Assembly: GCA_026826555.1 (NCBI GenBank)
Contig: JAKSZT010054324.1
Coordinates: 5,865,063-5,929,062 of the forward strand
Source of the DNA: Tolypeutes matacus
Taxonomy: Eukaryota > Chordata > Mammalia > Cingulata > Chlamyphoridae
Reading direction: 5' to 3'
DNA length: 64,000 nucleotides
In this document: positions 1 through 11,356 of the stretch, piece after piece
Layout: every line of letters begins with the position of its first letter
Position numbering within the stretch: the stretch's first letter is position 1
Made by a program: the position numbers and the translations under genes
Notes under the pieces: model-generated
The model's database searches: none
Told to the model about the DNA's origin: nothing
Seen by the model: only the letters and a program-made list of their open reading frames with translations

Positions 1-1981
1 TCTGTTTGAGAACATAATGGGCCTCCCTAGGGTGGGAGTCCAACACCTTCCCGCTCATTACATGGCTCTCTACCTACTGATGCAGCACACTATGCCAAAA
101 TGATCACTCACATGCTCCCTAAAAGCCTGCCCTAGGTGTGCCCTGGCCTAAATGCCTCCCATCCAATACCCTAAACCAGTAATCTTTCTTTGTTATATTG
201 CCAAGTAAGCATTCCCAACATTGTAAATTTCAACCATGTACCCCCCAATCCCTAGTGTTCTCCTGCTCCCTCCCCTAACCCATCCCCAGTCCCATGGACC
301 ATCCAACCCACCCTCCCCACCTTGCTCCCTTGTCAAACCTGCACCACCCAACCCAGTATTATCACTATACCCTTGTCATGTCCCTTCACTGCACAACTAT
401 ACGCTTCCACCTTGTTATAGATTTCACCCATATATGTGCTGGCTCACAATCTGCTTCTCCCTTTCTATTTCCTGTAAACCTCTCTTCCAGACTCTAGCTC
501 TGTGAATCTGCTCAGTTTGCTTAATTTATATCAGTGAGGTCATGTTATATTTTTCCTTCAATGTCTGGCTTGCTTCACTCAACATAAGGTTCTCAAGGTT
601 CATCCATGTTGTCCCCTGTATTACTACTGTATTCCTTCTTATTGCTGAGTAATATTCCATTGTATGTATATACCACATTTTGTTTATCTGTTCATTGGTT
701 GATGGGCATTTAGGTTGATTCCAACTTTTGGCAATAGTGAATAATGCTGCTATGAACATTGGTGTGCATATATCTGTTCGTGTCCTTGCTTTCAATTCTT
801 CTGGGTATATACCCAGCAGTGGAATTGCTGGATCAATCATATGGCAGATCTATAGTTAGATTTTTGAGAAACTGTCAAACTATCCTTCACAATGGCTGCA
901 CCATTTTACATTCCCACCAGCAGTGGATGAGGGTTCCCATTCCTCTGCATCCTCTCCAACACTTGTTGTTCTCTGTTTTTTTTAATGGCTGCCAGTCTAA
1001 TAGGTGTAAGATGGTATATAACTGTAGTTTTTATTTGCATTTCCCTAATAGCTAGTGATGCTGAGCATCTTTTCATGTGCTTTTTTGCCATTTGTATTTC
1101 TTCTTTGAAGAAGTGTCTATTCAAATCACTTGCCCATGTTTTAAATGGGTTGTTTGTCTTTTTATTTTTGAGGTGTACGGTTTCTTTATACATGATAGAT
1201 ATTAAACTCCTATCAGATATATGGTTGCCAAATATTTTCTCCCATTGGCTGCCTTTTCACTTTCTTGACAAACTCCTTTGAAGTGCAAAGGTTTTTAATT
1301 TTGAGGAGGTCCCATTTGTCTGTTTTTCCTTTCACTGCTCATGCTTTGGGTGTGAAGTTCATGAAATCATTTCCTATTACAAGGTCCTGTAGATGTTTCC
1401 CTACATTATCTTCCAAGGTCTTTATGGTATTGGCTCTTATATTTAGATCTTTGATCCATTTTGAATTAATTTTTGTATAAAGTGTGAGACAGTGTTCCTC
1501 TCTCATTCTTTTGGATATGAATATCCAGTTCTCCAAGCACCATTTGTTGAAGAGCCTATTTTCTCCCAGTTGAGTGGGCTTGGTGACCTTTTGAATATCA
1601 GTTGACTGTATATGCAAGGATCTATATCAGAACTCTTGATTCATTTCCATTAGTCAGTATGTCTATCCTTGTGCCAATACCATGCAGTTTTCACCACTAT
1701 AGCTTTGTAGTATGTTTTAAAGTCAGATAGTGTGATTCCTCTGATTTCATTTTTCTTTTTCAATGTTTTTGGCTATTCAGGGCCTCTTGCCCTTCCAAAT
1801 AAATTTCATATTTGTTTTTCCAATTCAGTAAAAAAGGCTGTGGTGATTTTTATTGAGATTGCATTAAATCCGTATATCAGTTTGGGTAGAATAGATATCT
1901 TAATGATGTTTAGTCTTCCTATCCATGAACAGAGAATATTATTCCATTTATTTAAGTCTTCTTTGATTTCCTTTAACAGTA
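1..1981 (-). mobile_element. L1 LINE, antisense, 3' part (5'-truncated; runs off the left edge)
   Basis: Positions 1-525 are L1 3' UTR in reverse complement and are alignable by eye with 51045-51650. From about 526 rightwards the minus strand encodes the C-terminal part of L1 ORF2p. The 526-840 frame contains [31 protein letters not shown] and KMWYIHTMEYYSAI, which are hallmark ORF2p tail motifs. Further ORF2 pieces lie at 906-1193 and 1339-1617, separated by stops and frameshifts, so the element is dead. Similarity to the other L1 copies stops near 1981, just after the reverse complement of the ORF2 segment that also ends near 15520, so the copy is 5'-truncated there. The true 3' end lies outside the window. 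Confidence 0.93.
526..1981 (-). pseudogene. L1 ORF2 C-terminal fragment, disrupted
   Basis: The reverse strand carries the part of ORF2p downstream of the reverse-transcriptase core, including the Cys-rich tail region. At least three frames are needed to read through it. There is no RT catalytic box in this fragment, because truncation occurs before it. In an intact element ORF2p supplies endonuclease and RT for target-primed reverse transcription; nothing here could do so. Confidence 0.9.
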
Positions 1982-2044
1982 CAACCTTCCATCTTGATTT
2001 TTTTTCCTAAGCTGATTATTAATACACTTAGGGATTTCTCAAAA

Positions 2045-2890
2045 ATTCCAGGAAAATAAATACTTTAGATATGAGTCTCTTACATAGGCAAATTAGAGAT
2101 TATCCGTTATAGAATTAAGAAATAAAAATAGATATGTCAATATCTAGCAACAGTGAAATACAGGGTTCATTTCAAAACTATAAAACAATGTCAATATTCA
2201 GAAATTTATTAATATAATATAACAAATTAATAGGTCAAATGTAATAATATAATCACAGGTTTTATGATGAAATGACATTTGGTAAAGGTAAAAATCTAAG
2301 CCTTATTGATATCTTAACTGGAAAAATTAAATGTATATTTTATCTTTCTATGAAAGCAATGATAGAAAGTATAATATTATTAAAACTTATAAGTTATTTG
2401 ACTGTATATTTGGAAACCTCAAGAGATGTCTCAAATAAACTATAAGCAAACAAAAAATTGGTGTGGTGACAGACTGAAAAAGTTATATAAAAATCTTTTT
2501 TTTTGAATATGTATGTCAATTTATTACTATAATTTAAAAATCTTATTAACTTTGTATGCAAACAAACAAAAATTAGTTAAATATCTAGTAGAAATGTAGA
2601 AGAAATGTTTATGACATATACAAAGAAGATATTAAATATTATTTGGTAGCATAAATGAAAAGTTGGAAAGTGGAAAGACATACATTTCTCATTCAGGGAC
2701 TAAATAGTATACATATTTTAATTCTCCTAAAATCTATCAATTTAATGTGAGTGTAAAGGAAAATTTAAAATATATATTTTTGAGAGCTTGAAGAAATTAT
2801 TTTACAATTTATCTAGAAAAACCCACAAATTGTAATAGCCGGTAATATTCTAAAATAATAGAGTAATTAGGAGGCATAACAACATGCATT
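2045..2890. repeat. AT-rich, highly decayed DNA, probably ancient L1 ORF2 debris
   Basis: This A+T-rich stretch has no usable reading frame. Short phrases near 2160-2240 and 2290-2350 look like the sense strand of very old L1 ORF2 (the segment leading to the RT core). The similarity is weak and I could not place boundaries. No gene is seen. Confidence 0.4.
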
Positions 2891-2894
2891 TCTG

Positions 2895-3320
2895 TATCAA
2901 TATGCATTTATTTCCTCCATGTCTTTTTCTGTCTTGATAGCTCACTTCTTTTGGTTGTTAAATGACAGTCCATTGTCTGAAAGTACTACAATTTGCTTAT
3001 ATAATCACCTATCAAAAGATATCTTGTTTCAGTATCAGTTTCTGGCCCTTATAAATAAAGATGCTATAAACATTCATTTTCAGGTTCTGTGTGCATATAA
3101 GTTTTCACAATTAGGTAAATACATACAAAAGGTGATCATTTGATGGTATTGGTAAAACTAGTTTAACTTTGTAAGAAAATTCCAAACTGTTTTCCAAAGT
3201 GGCTGCCCCATTTTGCTTCTAACGACATGTAATGTTGAGTATCTTTTTTATGCTTATTTGCCATATGTGTATCTTCTTTAGTGAGGTATTTGTTCATATC
3301 TTTTGCTAAGTTTTTTAAAA
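2895..3320 (-). repeat. Ancient L1 3'-end fragment, antisense
   Basis: The phrase order here, with an amplified spacing of 'aataaagatgctataaaca', 'ttttccaaagtggctg' and 'gttgagtatcttttttatgc', parallels the reverse complement of the ORF2 tail in the younger L1s at 720-1100 and 14250-14610, but with much more divergence. It forms the left flank of the OSBPL-like retrocopy. Confidence 0.7.
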
Positions 3321-3342
3321 GTAAAAGGTGGGGACAGGGGAA

Positions 3343-3463
3343 AATCCCCATCTCTACTTCAGACAGACAGCATCTCCTGGGGAATTCAAGGAAGACCTTC
3401 ATCTGAGTCCTTAACTTGCAGCCTGCCCTATGGAATTTAACCTTGTGCATCCCCATGGTTGCT
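3343..3463 (+). repeat. ERV-L/MaLR-type LTR segment forming the 5' end of the retrocopy
   Basis: The run 'tctcctggggaattcaagg', then 'cttgcagcctgccc', then 'gtgcatccccatggttgc' aligns in order with the 3' half of the ERV-L LTRs at 18795-18905 and 25095-25200. The match stops at GGTTGC (3463). In the 3' LTR at 25194-25210 the equivalent position is followed by GTGAGAG, a strong consensus splice donor. The segment is on the same strand as the OSBPL-like coding sequence. I infer a spliced first exon; a pre-existing LTR fragment at the target site is the alternative. Confidence 0.65.
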
Positions 3464-4723
3464 TCCTCTGGATCTGCCTCAGTCTTGACACATAGCGGTT
3501 CAAGAAATAGTTTTAAGCATCCAGATACCACAGAATCTCTGTATTCTTCCATGTTCAATGGAACAAGTGATGCTGAGCTTTTCAAGTCAAATGATGACAG
3601 AGATGATGAAGGAGATGCAGGGTCGGTGGAAGAGCATAAGAGCATTATCATGCATCTCTTGTCATAAGTTAGGTTTAGCATGGATCTTACTAAGGTAGTT
3701 CTTCCAACATTTACTCCTGAAAGATCTCTTTTAGAGATGTATGCAGACTTTTTTGAATATCCAGACCTGTTTGTGAGCATTAATGACAAGAAGGATCCCA
3801 GGGATGGAATGGTTCAAGTTGTCAACTGGTACCTTTCAGACTTTCATGCAGGAAGGAAAGGATCAGTTGCCAAAAAGCCGTACAATCCTATTTTGGGCAA
3901 AATCTTTCAGTGTCATTGGACATTACCAAAAAATACTGAAGAGGACACAGAACTAGTTTTGGGAGGAACAGTTCCCCAGGTTTCCAAAAACAATGTAACA
4001 TTCGTGGCTGAACAGGTTTCCCATCATCTACCCATTTCAGCCTTTTATGCTGAGTGTTTTAACAAGAAGATACAATTCAATGCTCATATATGGACCAAAT
4101 CAAAATTCCTTGGAATGTTGATTGGTGTGTCCAACAGGGCAGGTCTGTGTCTTGTGTCTAGACTATGATGAACATTAAATTCTCAGATTCCCCAATGATT
4201 ATGGAAAGATCTATCTTCACAGTGCCCTGGGTGGAGCTAGGAAGAGACAATGTAGTATTTATTGTTCAAAAATGAGCTATAATGCAAATATCGTCTTTCA
4301 CACTCAACATTTCTATGGAGGCAAGAAGCACAGAATTATGGCAGACATTTTTTCTCCAAATGGCCAGAAGTCTTTTTGCTCAGTTGAAGGGTAATGGAAT
4401 AGTGTAATTCATGCAAAATATGCAACAGGGGAAACTAAAGTCTTTATAGATACCAGAAGTTGCCTATAATCAAGAAGAAAGTGAAGAAGTTGGAATATCA
4501 GAATGAGTGAATCCCATTGCCTTTGGAAGGCTGTCGCTTTCAACTTGAAAATCAGAGACGTTAATGCAGCAACTGAAGCAAACCACAGACTTGGAGAAAG
4601 AGCAGAAGCATGGGAAAGGAAGGAGAAGGAAATTCAATGGGAGACAACATTATTTCATGAAATGGAGAATGTTGGGTTTATGATGAACCATTACTGAGAC
4701 GTCTTAGGGCTGCCAAGCATTAG
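3464..4723 (+). pseudogene. OSBPL11: OSBPL11-like (ORP) ligand-binding domain, broken coding region
   Basis: ORPs carry sterols and phospholipids between membranes. The translated 3680-4168 frame contains KKPYNPILG and the ORP signature as [12 protein letters not shown] (the family usually has HHPP, so one Pro is now Leu), followed by KFLG. Upstream in the same frame is an acidic segment (3500-3665) ending in a TAA at 3665-3667 where the family would read through. After about 4140 the frame shifts; other frames resume with [22 protein letters not shown] and [12 protein letters not shown], and the C-terminus reads YDEPLLRRL...AAKH followed by TAG at 4721-4723. No introns are present. Only the C-terminal part of the parent protein is represented, with no PH domain. 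ORP family membership is firm; the exact paralogue is likely rather than proven. Confidence 0.8.
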
Positions 4724-5279
4724 AAAGGGCAATAGGCATAATTAAGCAACAATCTTCCTTTGGGAGAACCTGTTTACTCCCTTCCTATTGCAGTGGTTCC
4801 TATCTGAGGGATACTGGACTTTCTGATGCAGATGAACAATTAAATTGAGAAAAACTTCCCCTTTTCCCTCTTCTGTGGCAGTTAAGATGTTGTTTTGAAT
4901 CCTGAGAAAAACTTCAGATTTTGGAAACAAAATATTTGTTCCTCCAAATCCCATGCTTTGAAAAGCATTCATAAATCCCAGTTCTCAGACTCTGCACTCT
5001 CATACTGCTGTTATGATATACAACATCTGTTACCTAATTCATATAATCTTAGGTTCTGTATATATATTCACACACACACATATATATGCATAATAATATT
5101 CCTGATACCAGATTTTGCATAAATACATCTACTGTAAATACTGATTCCTCTAAATTGTTTTAGAAAATTAGCACACTGTATTAAAATTAAGTGTTAGGAA
5201 ATTTCATGGTCTCACCTGCAAGAACCTTTTTTTGGGGGGAGGGGGGATTAAATTATTATTAAATTGTACCTAAAAAAAG
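4724..5279 (+). other. 3' UTR-like tail of the OSBPL retrocopy
   Basis: This non-coding sequence runs from the stop codon to a short A-run at about 5271-5278 preceded by ATTAAA. It contains a small CA/TA microsatellite at 5070-5090. It is read as the parent 3' UTR because it is continuous with the retrocopy and ends in an A-run followed by the candidate target duplication. Confidence 0.5.
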
Positions 5280-5379
5280 GGGTGGAGAAGGGGGAGAAAG
5301 GTAGTCCATGCAAACAGTAAGTTTTAGGAAACTGGAATGAGTATATAAATATCAAAGTACATTTTAAGACAAAGAATAC

Positions 5380-5640
5380 TACAAGAAATGAGGATTATTT
5401 TATAATGATAAAATTGGGAATTCATCTGGAAGGCATAAGAATTTTAATATGTATGTACCTAATAAAGAGCTTTAGAATTCATGAAGCAAAAGCTGATATA
5501 ACTAAAAGGAGAAATGGACAACTTCATATCCATTGGTAGAGATTTTAATACCTCTCTTCATAATTGGTAGAACCAGAAGGTGAAAAAAATCAGTTGGTGT
5601 ATCAAAACTAAATACACGAAAAGTAACTTTCTGTATCTAA
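5380..5640 (+). repeat. Ancient L1 ORF2 endonuclease-region fragment, sense
   Basis: The phrase 'tatgtacctaataaagagc' followed by 'agattttaatacctctct' corresponds to the L1 endonuclease stretch that encodes IYAPN...GDFNTPLS, with heavy divergence. No frame survives. Confidence 0.6.
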
Positions 5641-6757
5641 GCAAGAGCTAATGAGGGAGAGCACTGAAGATGTACGAAATGCACAGACTTGGAGAGAAAG
5701 AGATAATTCACATTTTTTTAATGATTGACATTTTACAGATGTCAATGTGAGATAAGGAGAAATCAATTGTATGCACAACATCATAAACTTAGTTGGCAGG
5801 AAAGTCAGAGTATAGGATCTCTGTCACCCCCTTCCAATTCTGTGATTTTTAAATCTTCTGTCTTCTGGTTAAAACTGAACATACTCAAAATAATATAATT
5901 TAAATTGTCACACATTTGGGAACATAAATACACATTATCAATTATTTCCCCATGCTGCCAAAGTGTCCTAAACTTCTTATCCTACATTGACCCTTTATGC
6001 AATTGACATTATAGTTAAACCGAGCTCTCTGCCTTTCTCATTAATGCCCCATGCTTTCCCACTTTTGCTTTATTGTTTTCTTCCTCCAACTCTGGAGTTA
6101 ACCAACCTCTTATATCCCTCTTCTTATCCTGCCAATTCTCAAGTACTAGTATGAGAAAGCTTTACCATACATACTCTTCACTTCCACATTAGTTTTCCTT
6201 CTTTGAATAGTAATACCATATCTGTCTTCTATATCCTTCCATGATTAATCATGCTTTTCCTTGCATTAGCCATGTATTTGTTTTGACTATGATTTGGGCC
6301 TCAAAGGTACCTTCCAAATCTTTTTGAACATATTAATGAACAATGAACTATTTATTCTAATAAGGCAGAGGTTATCATAAGAGTACAAATGAAAAGCATC
6401 TTTATAAATTTTCTAATAATGTCTCCATTTAATTCACTTGTTATTTCACTGCCTATCCCTGCTTGGGGTGGGGCTGGTATTACAACTATTTAGTTACCAA
6501 TCTCATAAGTGATTACTTTGACTACTAACTTGAAAAAGGTTGCCTCTGAATTTATAGTTATTTTCTTGTCAAGGAATGCCTCACAGAGGATTGTCTAAAT
6601 TCCTAGAGAAACTGTGTTTCTGAAATATTAGCTACAAAGGTAGCCAAAGATGCAGTCTGAGCCATAGCAAGCTACTTTGAGGAGAGTAACCACAGGTTTA
6701 GTAAATATGGGAAATTGCCCATAGAGAAAAATTTACGCATAATCTGTGTACCTTTCT
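5641..6757. other. Intergenic DNA, nothing recognised
   Basis: No ORF of note, no splice-exon-like island and no repeat that I can name. It may be unique sequence or very old repeats. Confidence 0.5.
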
Positions 6758-6801
6758 TTTTTTGTTTGTTTGTTTGTTTGTTGTTGTTTGTTTGTTTGTT
6801 T
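6758..6801 (+). repeat. (TTTG)n microsatellite
   Basis: About ten TTTG units with one TTG interruption near 6781-6786. Confidence 0.95.
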
Positions 6802-7338
6802 CATTTTTAATCTTCCTATAGCAATCCTAATTATCTTAGTCTTGCCTTTGAGGCTCTTGTTTGTTTGCTTTAAACAAACATATTCTCATATCTCTAAACG
6901 TGTTTTCTACATATAAAATTGTAGGTTCTAGAGTCAGGCTGCTAAAATCAAGTACACCCTGTATTAGTTAGCCAAAGGGGTGCTAATGTGAAATACCAAA
7001 AATGGGTTGCTCTTTATAAAGGGTATTTCTTTGGGGTAGAAGTCCACAGTTACCAGGCCATAAACTGTTAAGTTTCTTCTCTCACCAAAGTCCATTGCCA
7101 CGTGTTGGAGCAAGACAGCTGCCAACATTTGCCAGGGTTCAGGCTTCTTGGGTTCCTCTCTTCCCGGGCCTGCATTTCTCTCTGGGTTTAGCTCTTCTGG
7201 TTCCTTCACAAGGTCAGCTGTAGACTATCAGGCAAATGGCTCACTTCTCTTCTCCTGGGGCCTTCTCTCCAACATCAAAACTCTAGTATCAAAACTGCTT
7301 CTCAGAAACTGCTTCCTCTGTCCTTTGCCTTGCCTTTT

Positions 7339-7465
7339 TTTTTTTTTTTTAATTTTTTATTTATTTTTATTGTGGGTAAAAATCAAAATTCTCACAATAC
7401 ATACAAACGTTTGCAAAATGATATATAAATATATATGCATATATGTGTATTTGCTTACAAAAATG

Positions 7466-7518
<53 letters not shown>

Positions 7519-7762
7519 TTTTAAGAGGTGATTAGATTACCCAAAATATTACACGGAACCTACTGGGATTCCCATGTTGCCCACCTCCCACACCTCCCAC
7601 CACATCCCACACAAACATCTCCCACAAGTGTGGCCCACCACCTTCAATGGACTTACACATCCTGGGGCCTTGCCACCAACCATAGACCACAGTTCACACC
7701 ATAGGCCACACTCTCTCGCACTCAGTTCTGAGTGGTGTGTGCTGATTTAAAATGGCCTACAT
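7339..7762 (-). mobile_element. 5'-truncated L1 3'-UTR insertion inside the LTR
   Basis: The insert begins with a poly(T) (7335-7350) and carries 'attgtgggtaaaaatcaaa' through 'gctgatttaaaatggcc', nearly identical to 11370-11745 in L1 B. The LTR halves resume on either side, as judged against 17741-17760. It is flanked by CCTTGCCTTTT (7328-7338) and CCATGCCTTTT (7763-7773), a 10/11 target duplication. It contains a long (TA)n. Confidence 0.85.
7466..7512 (+). repeat. (TA)n microsatellite
   Basis: About 23 TA dinucleotides within the L1 3'-UTR insert. The homologous site at 11479-11495 has only a short TA run, so the array expanded after insertion. Confidence 0.95.
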
Positions 7763-7959
7763 CCATGCCTTTTATATTCGATTCCCCCACCCACCAAGGG
7801 GTGGGGCTCAGTGCCCTACTGAGGTGGCCCAGTCAACGCCCTAATCATAACTTAATCATGCCCAGATTAACAAATCAGTTTACAATCATGATCCAATTAT
7901 ATTTTTGGAATTCATAATTACATTAAATTGGCCAACGGCTACACTCCCTCTACCACTAA

Positions 7960-8115
7960 ATTGTGTTCCCTTGGTCAAGTTACTAAATTTATCTGTGCCT
8001 GAGTTTTCTTCTCTGTAAAGTGAGGATAAAAATAACATTTATCTCATAGTGTTAAAATGTGGATCAAATGAGAAATTCCCATTAAATGCTTTGCTAAGTG
8101 CCTATAATAAATGTA
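7960..8115 (-). repeat. MIR SINE fragment
   Basis: The order 'ttggtcaagttactaaattt', 'tctctgtaaagtgaggataa', 'ctcatagtgttaaaatgtgg' and 'gctaagtgcctataataaat' is the reverse complement of the MIR core and tail. Confidence 0.75.
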
Positions 8116-9987
8116 GTTAAAAATTGTTCAATCGTTAACTAATACTAGCATAGACATTCATGTTTATGTGTGAAATTTAAAAAGTATTATGTGATGATGA
8201 GAAAGAATGTAAACATATATTTATTGGTTACTTACTCTGTGCCAGTCAGTTTAAATAGTATAGATGCTGGAGTAGTCAAGGACATGTGTGAAGGCCATAT
8301 CCCAGTCCTTACTTACTCCTACCTCTCTTTTTCTATTATGTGCAGATGTTTCAGTAGGGTTCCATTCCTCAGCCCAGAGATCTTAGGTCTAAAGGAATGG
8401 CCTGACCAAACCCTAATTTTCTAAACATCCTCAATTCTGAAATTTTCAGGGCAGTTTTCATTTTAAAACATTCCTTCCTATTGGCCTCACATATCTTGAA
8501 CACCAGAAAATTCAACATTCACACTTCTAAACCTCATCTTCTAGTCTAAACTGTGTCTTGCACTGAGATATAGCAAAAGTACAACAATAACAATAAAATC
8601 TTTTGTCAGGTTATGTATCCATGTTTTGGGTTAAAACTTATAAATACTGTATCTATGGCTTATCTTTTGGAAAAAAACATAAAACTTGATTTTGCAGTTT
8701 TTAGAGTGGTCAAAAGCAAAAAATGACCACGAGAGTTTCATAGATCTCGTATCGGTACCACTTATGCCATGTATATCCTGTGTGGAACAGATGTCCCAGT
8801 ATAACAGGAAAGACAGCTGAAGCTTTTGTTCTATTCTCATCAGCCTGGAGCCTGCCCTCAAGTGGCAATTCCTTCAAATCTCAAATTACTTAACTTCCCT
8901 GACGACTTGCAAGAAGCAATCTGCGTATAAGTTTGGCTTTTGATAAAATAACATGAAATTTTCGTATTACCTGGTCATTACAAAAACCTACTTTTTGCCA
9001 AACATTGGGCACCTCAATTTGGTTTCAACTATTCAATGAGCCTTTGAGAGCCAATGAGAGGCATTTGAGATGGAAGTTAAAGATTTATACAGACATTAAA
9101 TATGAAACTAATGAAATCCTAAAACCTGTTATTTCAATGTTTTAATATTTTTATTTCTTGTCACATAAATGAAGGATGAAGTGCACTTTCAGTATAATAA
9201 TTTCACTTCCCCCACCCAACCCACAAAATGCAAGTTAATTAGAAGGACATTGACATAAAGACGACTTTAAACAAAAAATATATTTTATTTTTAAAAGTTA
9301 ACAGTAGGTAACGGTTCTTTGTAATAAAGCCATTATCACCTGCCACAAGAATGATTGTGAACATCAATGTATTTTGGATGCCGAAGTTTAGAACTAGCAT
9401 CATTCCATTTCATCACCTTATCTTCCAATCTCTTAAACCCATCTACATTTTGTCCTTCTAATATACAAAAATGGCAAAGTAGAACAGAGGAGAGATACTG
9501 TTTATGTTCCAAAAAGCGTATGTGTCGTATTTAACTTTTTTGGCACAGCTTCCATATAAACTCTGTCACTTTTGAAGCCTAAGAAAATGTCAGGGCTTAA
9601 GTGAAAGATAATAGCATGACTAGAGGTAAAGTAAATGGTCTTTGCTTATCAGTGTTAAACCAGTTAGGTCCTTTGGAAATTAAAATTGAAAGTTAAGTGT
9701 GTGTCATGAGCTACTTTTGCATTCAGGGCCTGTGACGAGTCCAGCACAGGCACTCTTGTGCCTGTTACACAGTATTGCTCCTTTCAAAGCTTTGATAATC
9801 ACATTCTCATGTTTATGGACACATACTCTTGTCTGTGGAGCAGACATAAACATGCAGCTGCTGTGCACAACACAATCTGCTGGGTTGTCTCACCAAATCA
9901 GGAGTCTTCAAATTGGCATTCCAGAGTATAATCAGAAACAAGAGAGGAAATTTGTTTTTCAAATTTAAACTTCCAAACAGCCTCTTT
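8116..9987. other. Intergenic DNA, nothing recognised
   Basis: Open frames here are under 90 codons, with no domain or exon context. No confident repeats. This is the left flank of the full-length L1 A. Confidence 0.5.
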
Positions 9988-10002
9988 TAATGACTTCATT
10001 TT
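9988..10002 (+). repeat. Left target-site duplication of L1 A
   Basis: TAATGACTTCATTTT matches TAATGACTATATTTT at 28205-28219 in 13 of 15 positions. The pair brackets the whole nested L1 A locus. Confidence 0.75.
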
Positions 10003-11240
10003 TCAGCAAATCAATTTTATTGATACATATTAATAAAGCATAAATCCATCCAAAATGTACAATCAATGGTATTGGGTATAATCATACAGTTGTGGATTCA
10101 TCACTTCAATCATTTTTAGAGCATTTTCATTATTACACTAATAATAATAAACAAAAACAAACAAACAAAACTCATCGCTTCTCAATCTCTCTGTGCTTCC
10201 CCTGCTGTACATAGCTGCTATTCTATTTCCTTCTGTCTAGTATGTTTGTATTTATATTTTGTAAAAATAGTATTACACATGCAATATCACCCATAATTGT
10301 ATTTTACATGAAGTTTCACTGTGTTTTACAGTCACATGTTACATTTTTTAGCTTTCCTTCTAGTAAAACAAATGACTTTAGACCTACCCTTTCAACCACT
10401 GTCACCCATATAATAGCTCTGCTAGTTACAAACACTATGATATGCTTTCACCATTTCTATTCATTTCCAAAAATGTACAAGCAACCTTCTTACCAATTTT
10501 GCATGGATTAACCCTCAGCTTTCCAGTCTCTACCCTCATTCTATTTTCTAGTGACCTATATTCTAATTATTAATTCCATGAGTTTACATATATATTTAGT
10601 TCATAATAGCTCAATTATACAGTATTTGTCCTTTTATGTCTGGCTTGCTTCACTCAATATAATGTCCTCCAGGTTCATCCATGTTCTCATATGCTCCATT
10701 ACTTCATTTCTTTTTAGTGCTGCATAATATTCCATAGTGTGTTTACTCCACAATTTGTTTATCCATTAATCAGTTAATGGACACCTGGCTTGTTTCCAAC
10801 TTTTGGCATTCATGAATAATGCCGCTATGAACATCAGTGTGCAGAAGTCTATTCATGTCACTGCTCTCAGTCCTTCTGGATATATACTAGTTATGGTATT
10901 GCTGGATCACATGACAAATCTATCTTCAACTTCCTTAGGAACTGCCAAACAGTCCACCACAGTGGCTGTATTATTCTACATTCATACTAACAGTGAATAA
11001 GCATTCATATCTCTCCACAACCAGTCCAACATTTACAGTTTTCCAACTTTTTAATAGTGGCCAGTCTAATAAATATGATATCATATAGTTTTGATTTGCA
11101 TTTCCCTAATGGCTTATGTTGAACATTTTTTCATGTGTTTCTTCACCATTTGTATTTCTTCTTTGCACAATTGTCTTTTCAAGACTTTTGCCCATTTTTT
11201 AATCAGGTAGTTTGTCTTTTTATTGCTGAATTGTATGAGC
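10003..11240 (-). pseudogene. L1 A block 1: 3' UTR and ORF2 C-terminus
   Basis: The 3' UTR (to about 10620) contains 'ttattgatacatattaata' and 'gttgtggattcatcac'. It is followed by the reverse complement of the ORF2 tail ('tgtctggcttgcttcactc', 'taatattccatagtgtg', 'tggacacctggcttgttt'). No frame remains open. The block stops at TTGTATGAGC, where the next insertion begins. Confidence 0.85.
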
Positions 11241-11347
11241 TTTTTTTTTTTTTTTTTTTTGTTGTTGTTGTTGCCCTTCTCATTCCCTCCCCAGGGCAGT
11301 TGGGAGCCAGCAGGTACTCCTTTGTAGGTCCCTGGCCTTGTCCCAGC
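11241..11347 (-). mobile_element. Tiny retroposon: poly(A)/(AAC)n tail with an 85-bp unidentified body
   Basis: The + strand shows T(20), then (GTT)n, then about 85 bp of GC-richer sequence ending at GGCCTTGTCCCAGC. It lies between TGTATGAGC (11232-11240) and TGTATGATA (11348-11356), which look like a target duplication. Body identity is unknown: a truncated small RNA, an mRNA end, or sequence 3'-transduced by L1 B. Confidence 0.5.
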
Positions 11348-11356
11348 TGTATGATA

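Larger units (their letters stand above)
3343..5279 (+). pseudogene. OSBPL11: Processed retrocopy of a chimeric LTR-OSBPL11-like transcript
   Basis: The whole insertion has the shape of an L1-mobilised mRNA copy. It has an LTR-derived 5' segment (3343-3463), uninterrupted intronless coding sequence (3464-4723), a 3' UTR-like tract, and a short A-run at about 5271-5278 after ATTAAA-type signals. A purine-rich flank at about 3328-3342 (AAAGGTGGGGACAGGGG) resembles the sequence just after the A-run (AAAGGGGTGGAGAAGGGG), a candidate but imperfect target duplication. The insertion sits at the edge of old L1 debris. Assignment to ORP11 rather than ORP10 rests on the C-terminal end of the reading (ending AAKH), recognised from memory. 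It cannot make a normal protein because of an in-frame stop and frameshifts. Confidence 0.75.
6960..7922 (-). mobile_element. Solo MaLR-like LTR (family A), interrupted by an L1 tail
   Basis: On the + strand it starts TGTATTAGTTAGCC and ends ...GGAATTCATAATTACA. Read on the minus strand it begins TGTAATTATGAATTCC and ends GACTAATACA-like, the terminus shared with ERV-L/MaLR LTRs. Three other copies (17570-18155, 42435-42977, 62043-62703) align along their length. A later retroposition split it at 7339-7762. No clear 5-bp duplication is visible. Confidence 0.8.

Noticed and set aside
3163..3789. 208-codon minus-strand frame
   Set aside because: It runs antisense through the LTR-OSBPL retrocopy and old L1; the plus strand explains the sequence.
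6758..6801. Regular TTTG repeat as a possible CRISPR-like or array structure
   Set aside because: Simple microsatellite. No spaced repeats of CRISPR type occur anywhere in the window, and the genome is mammalian.
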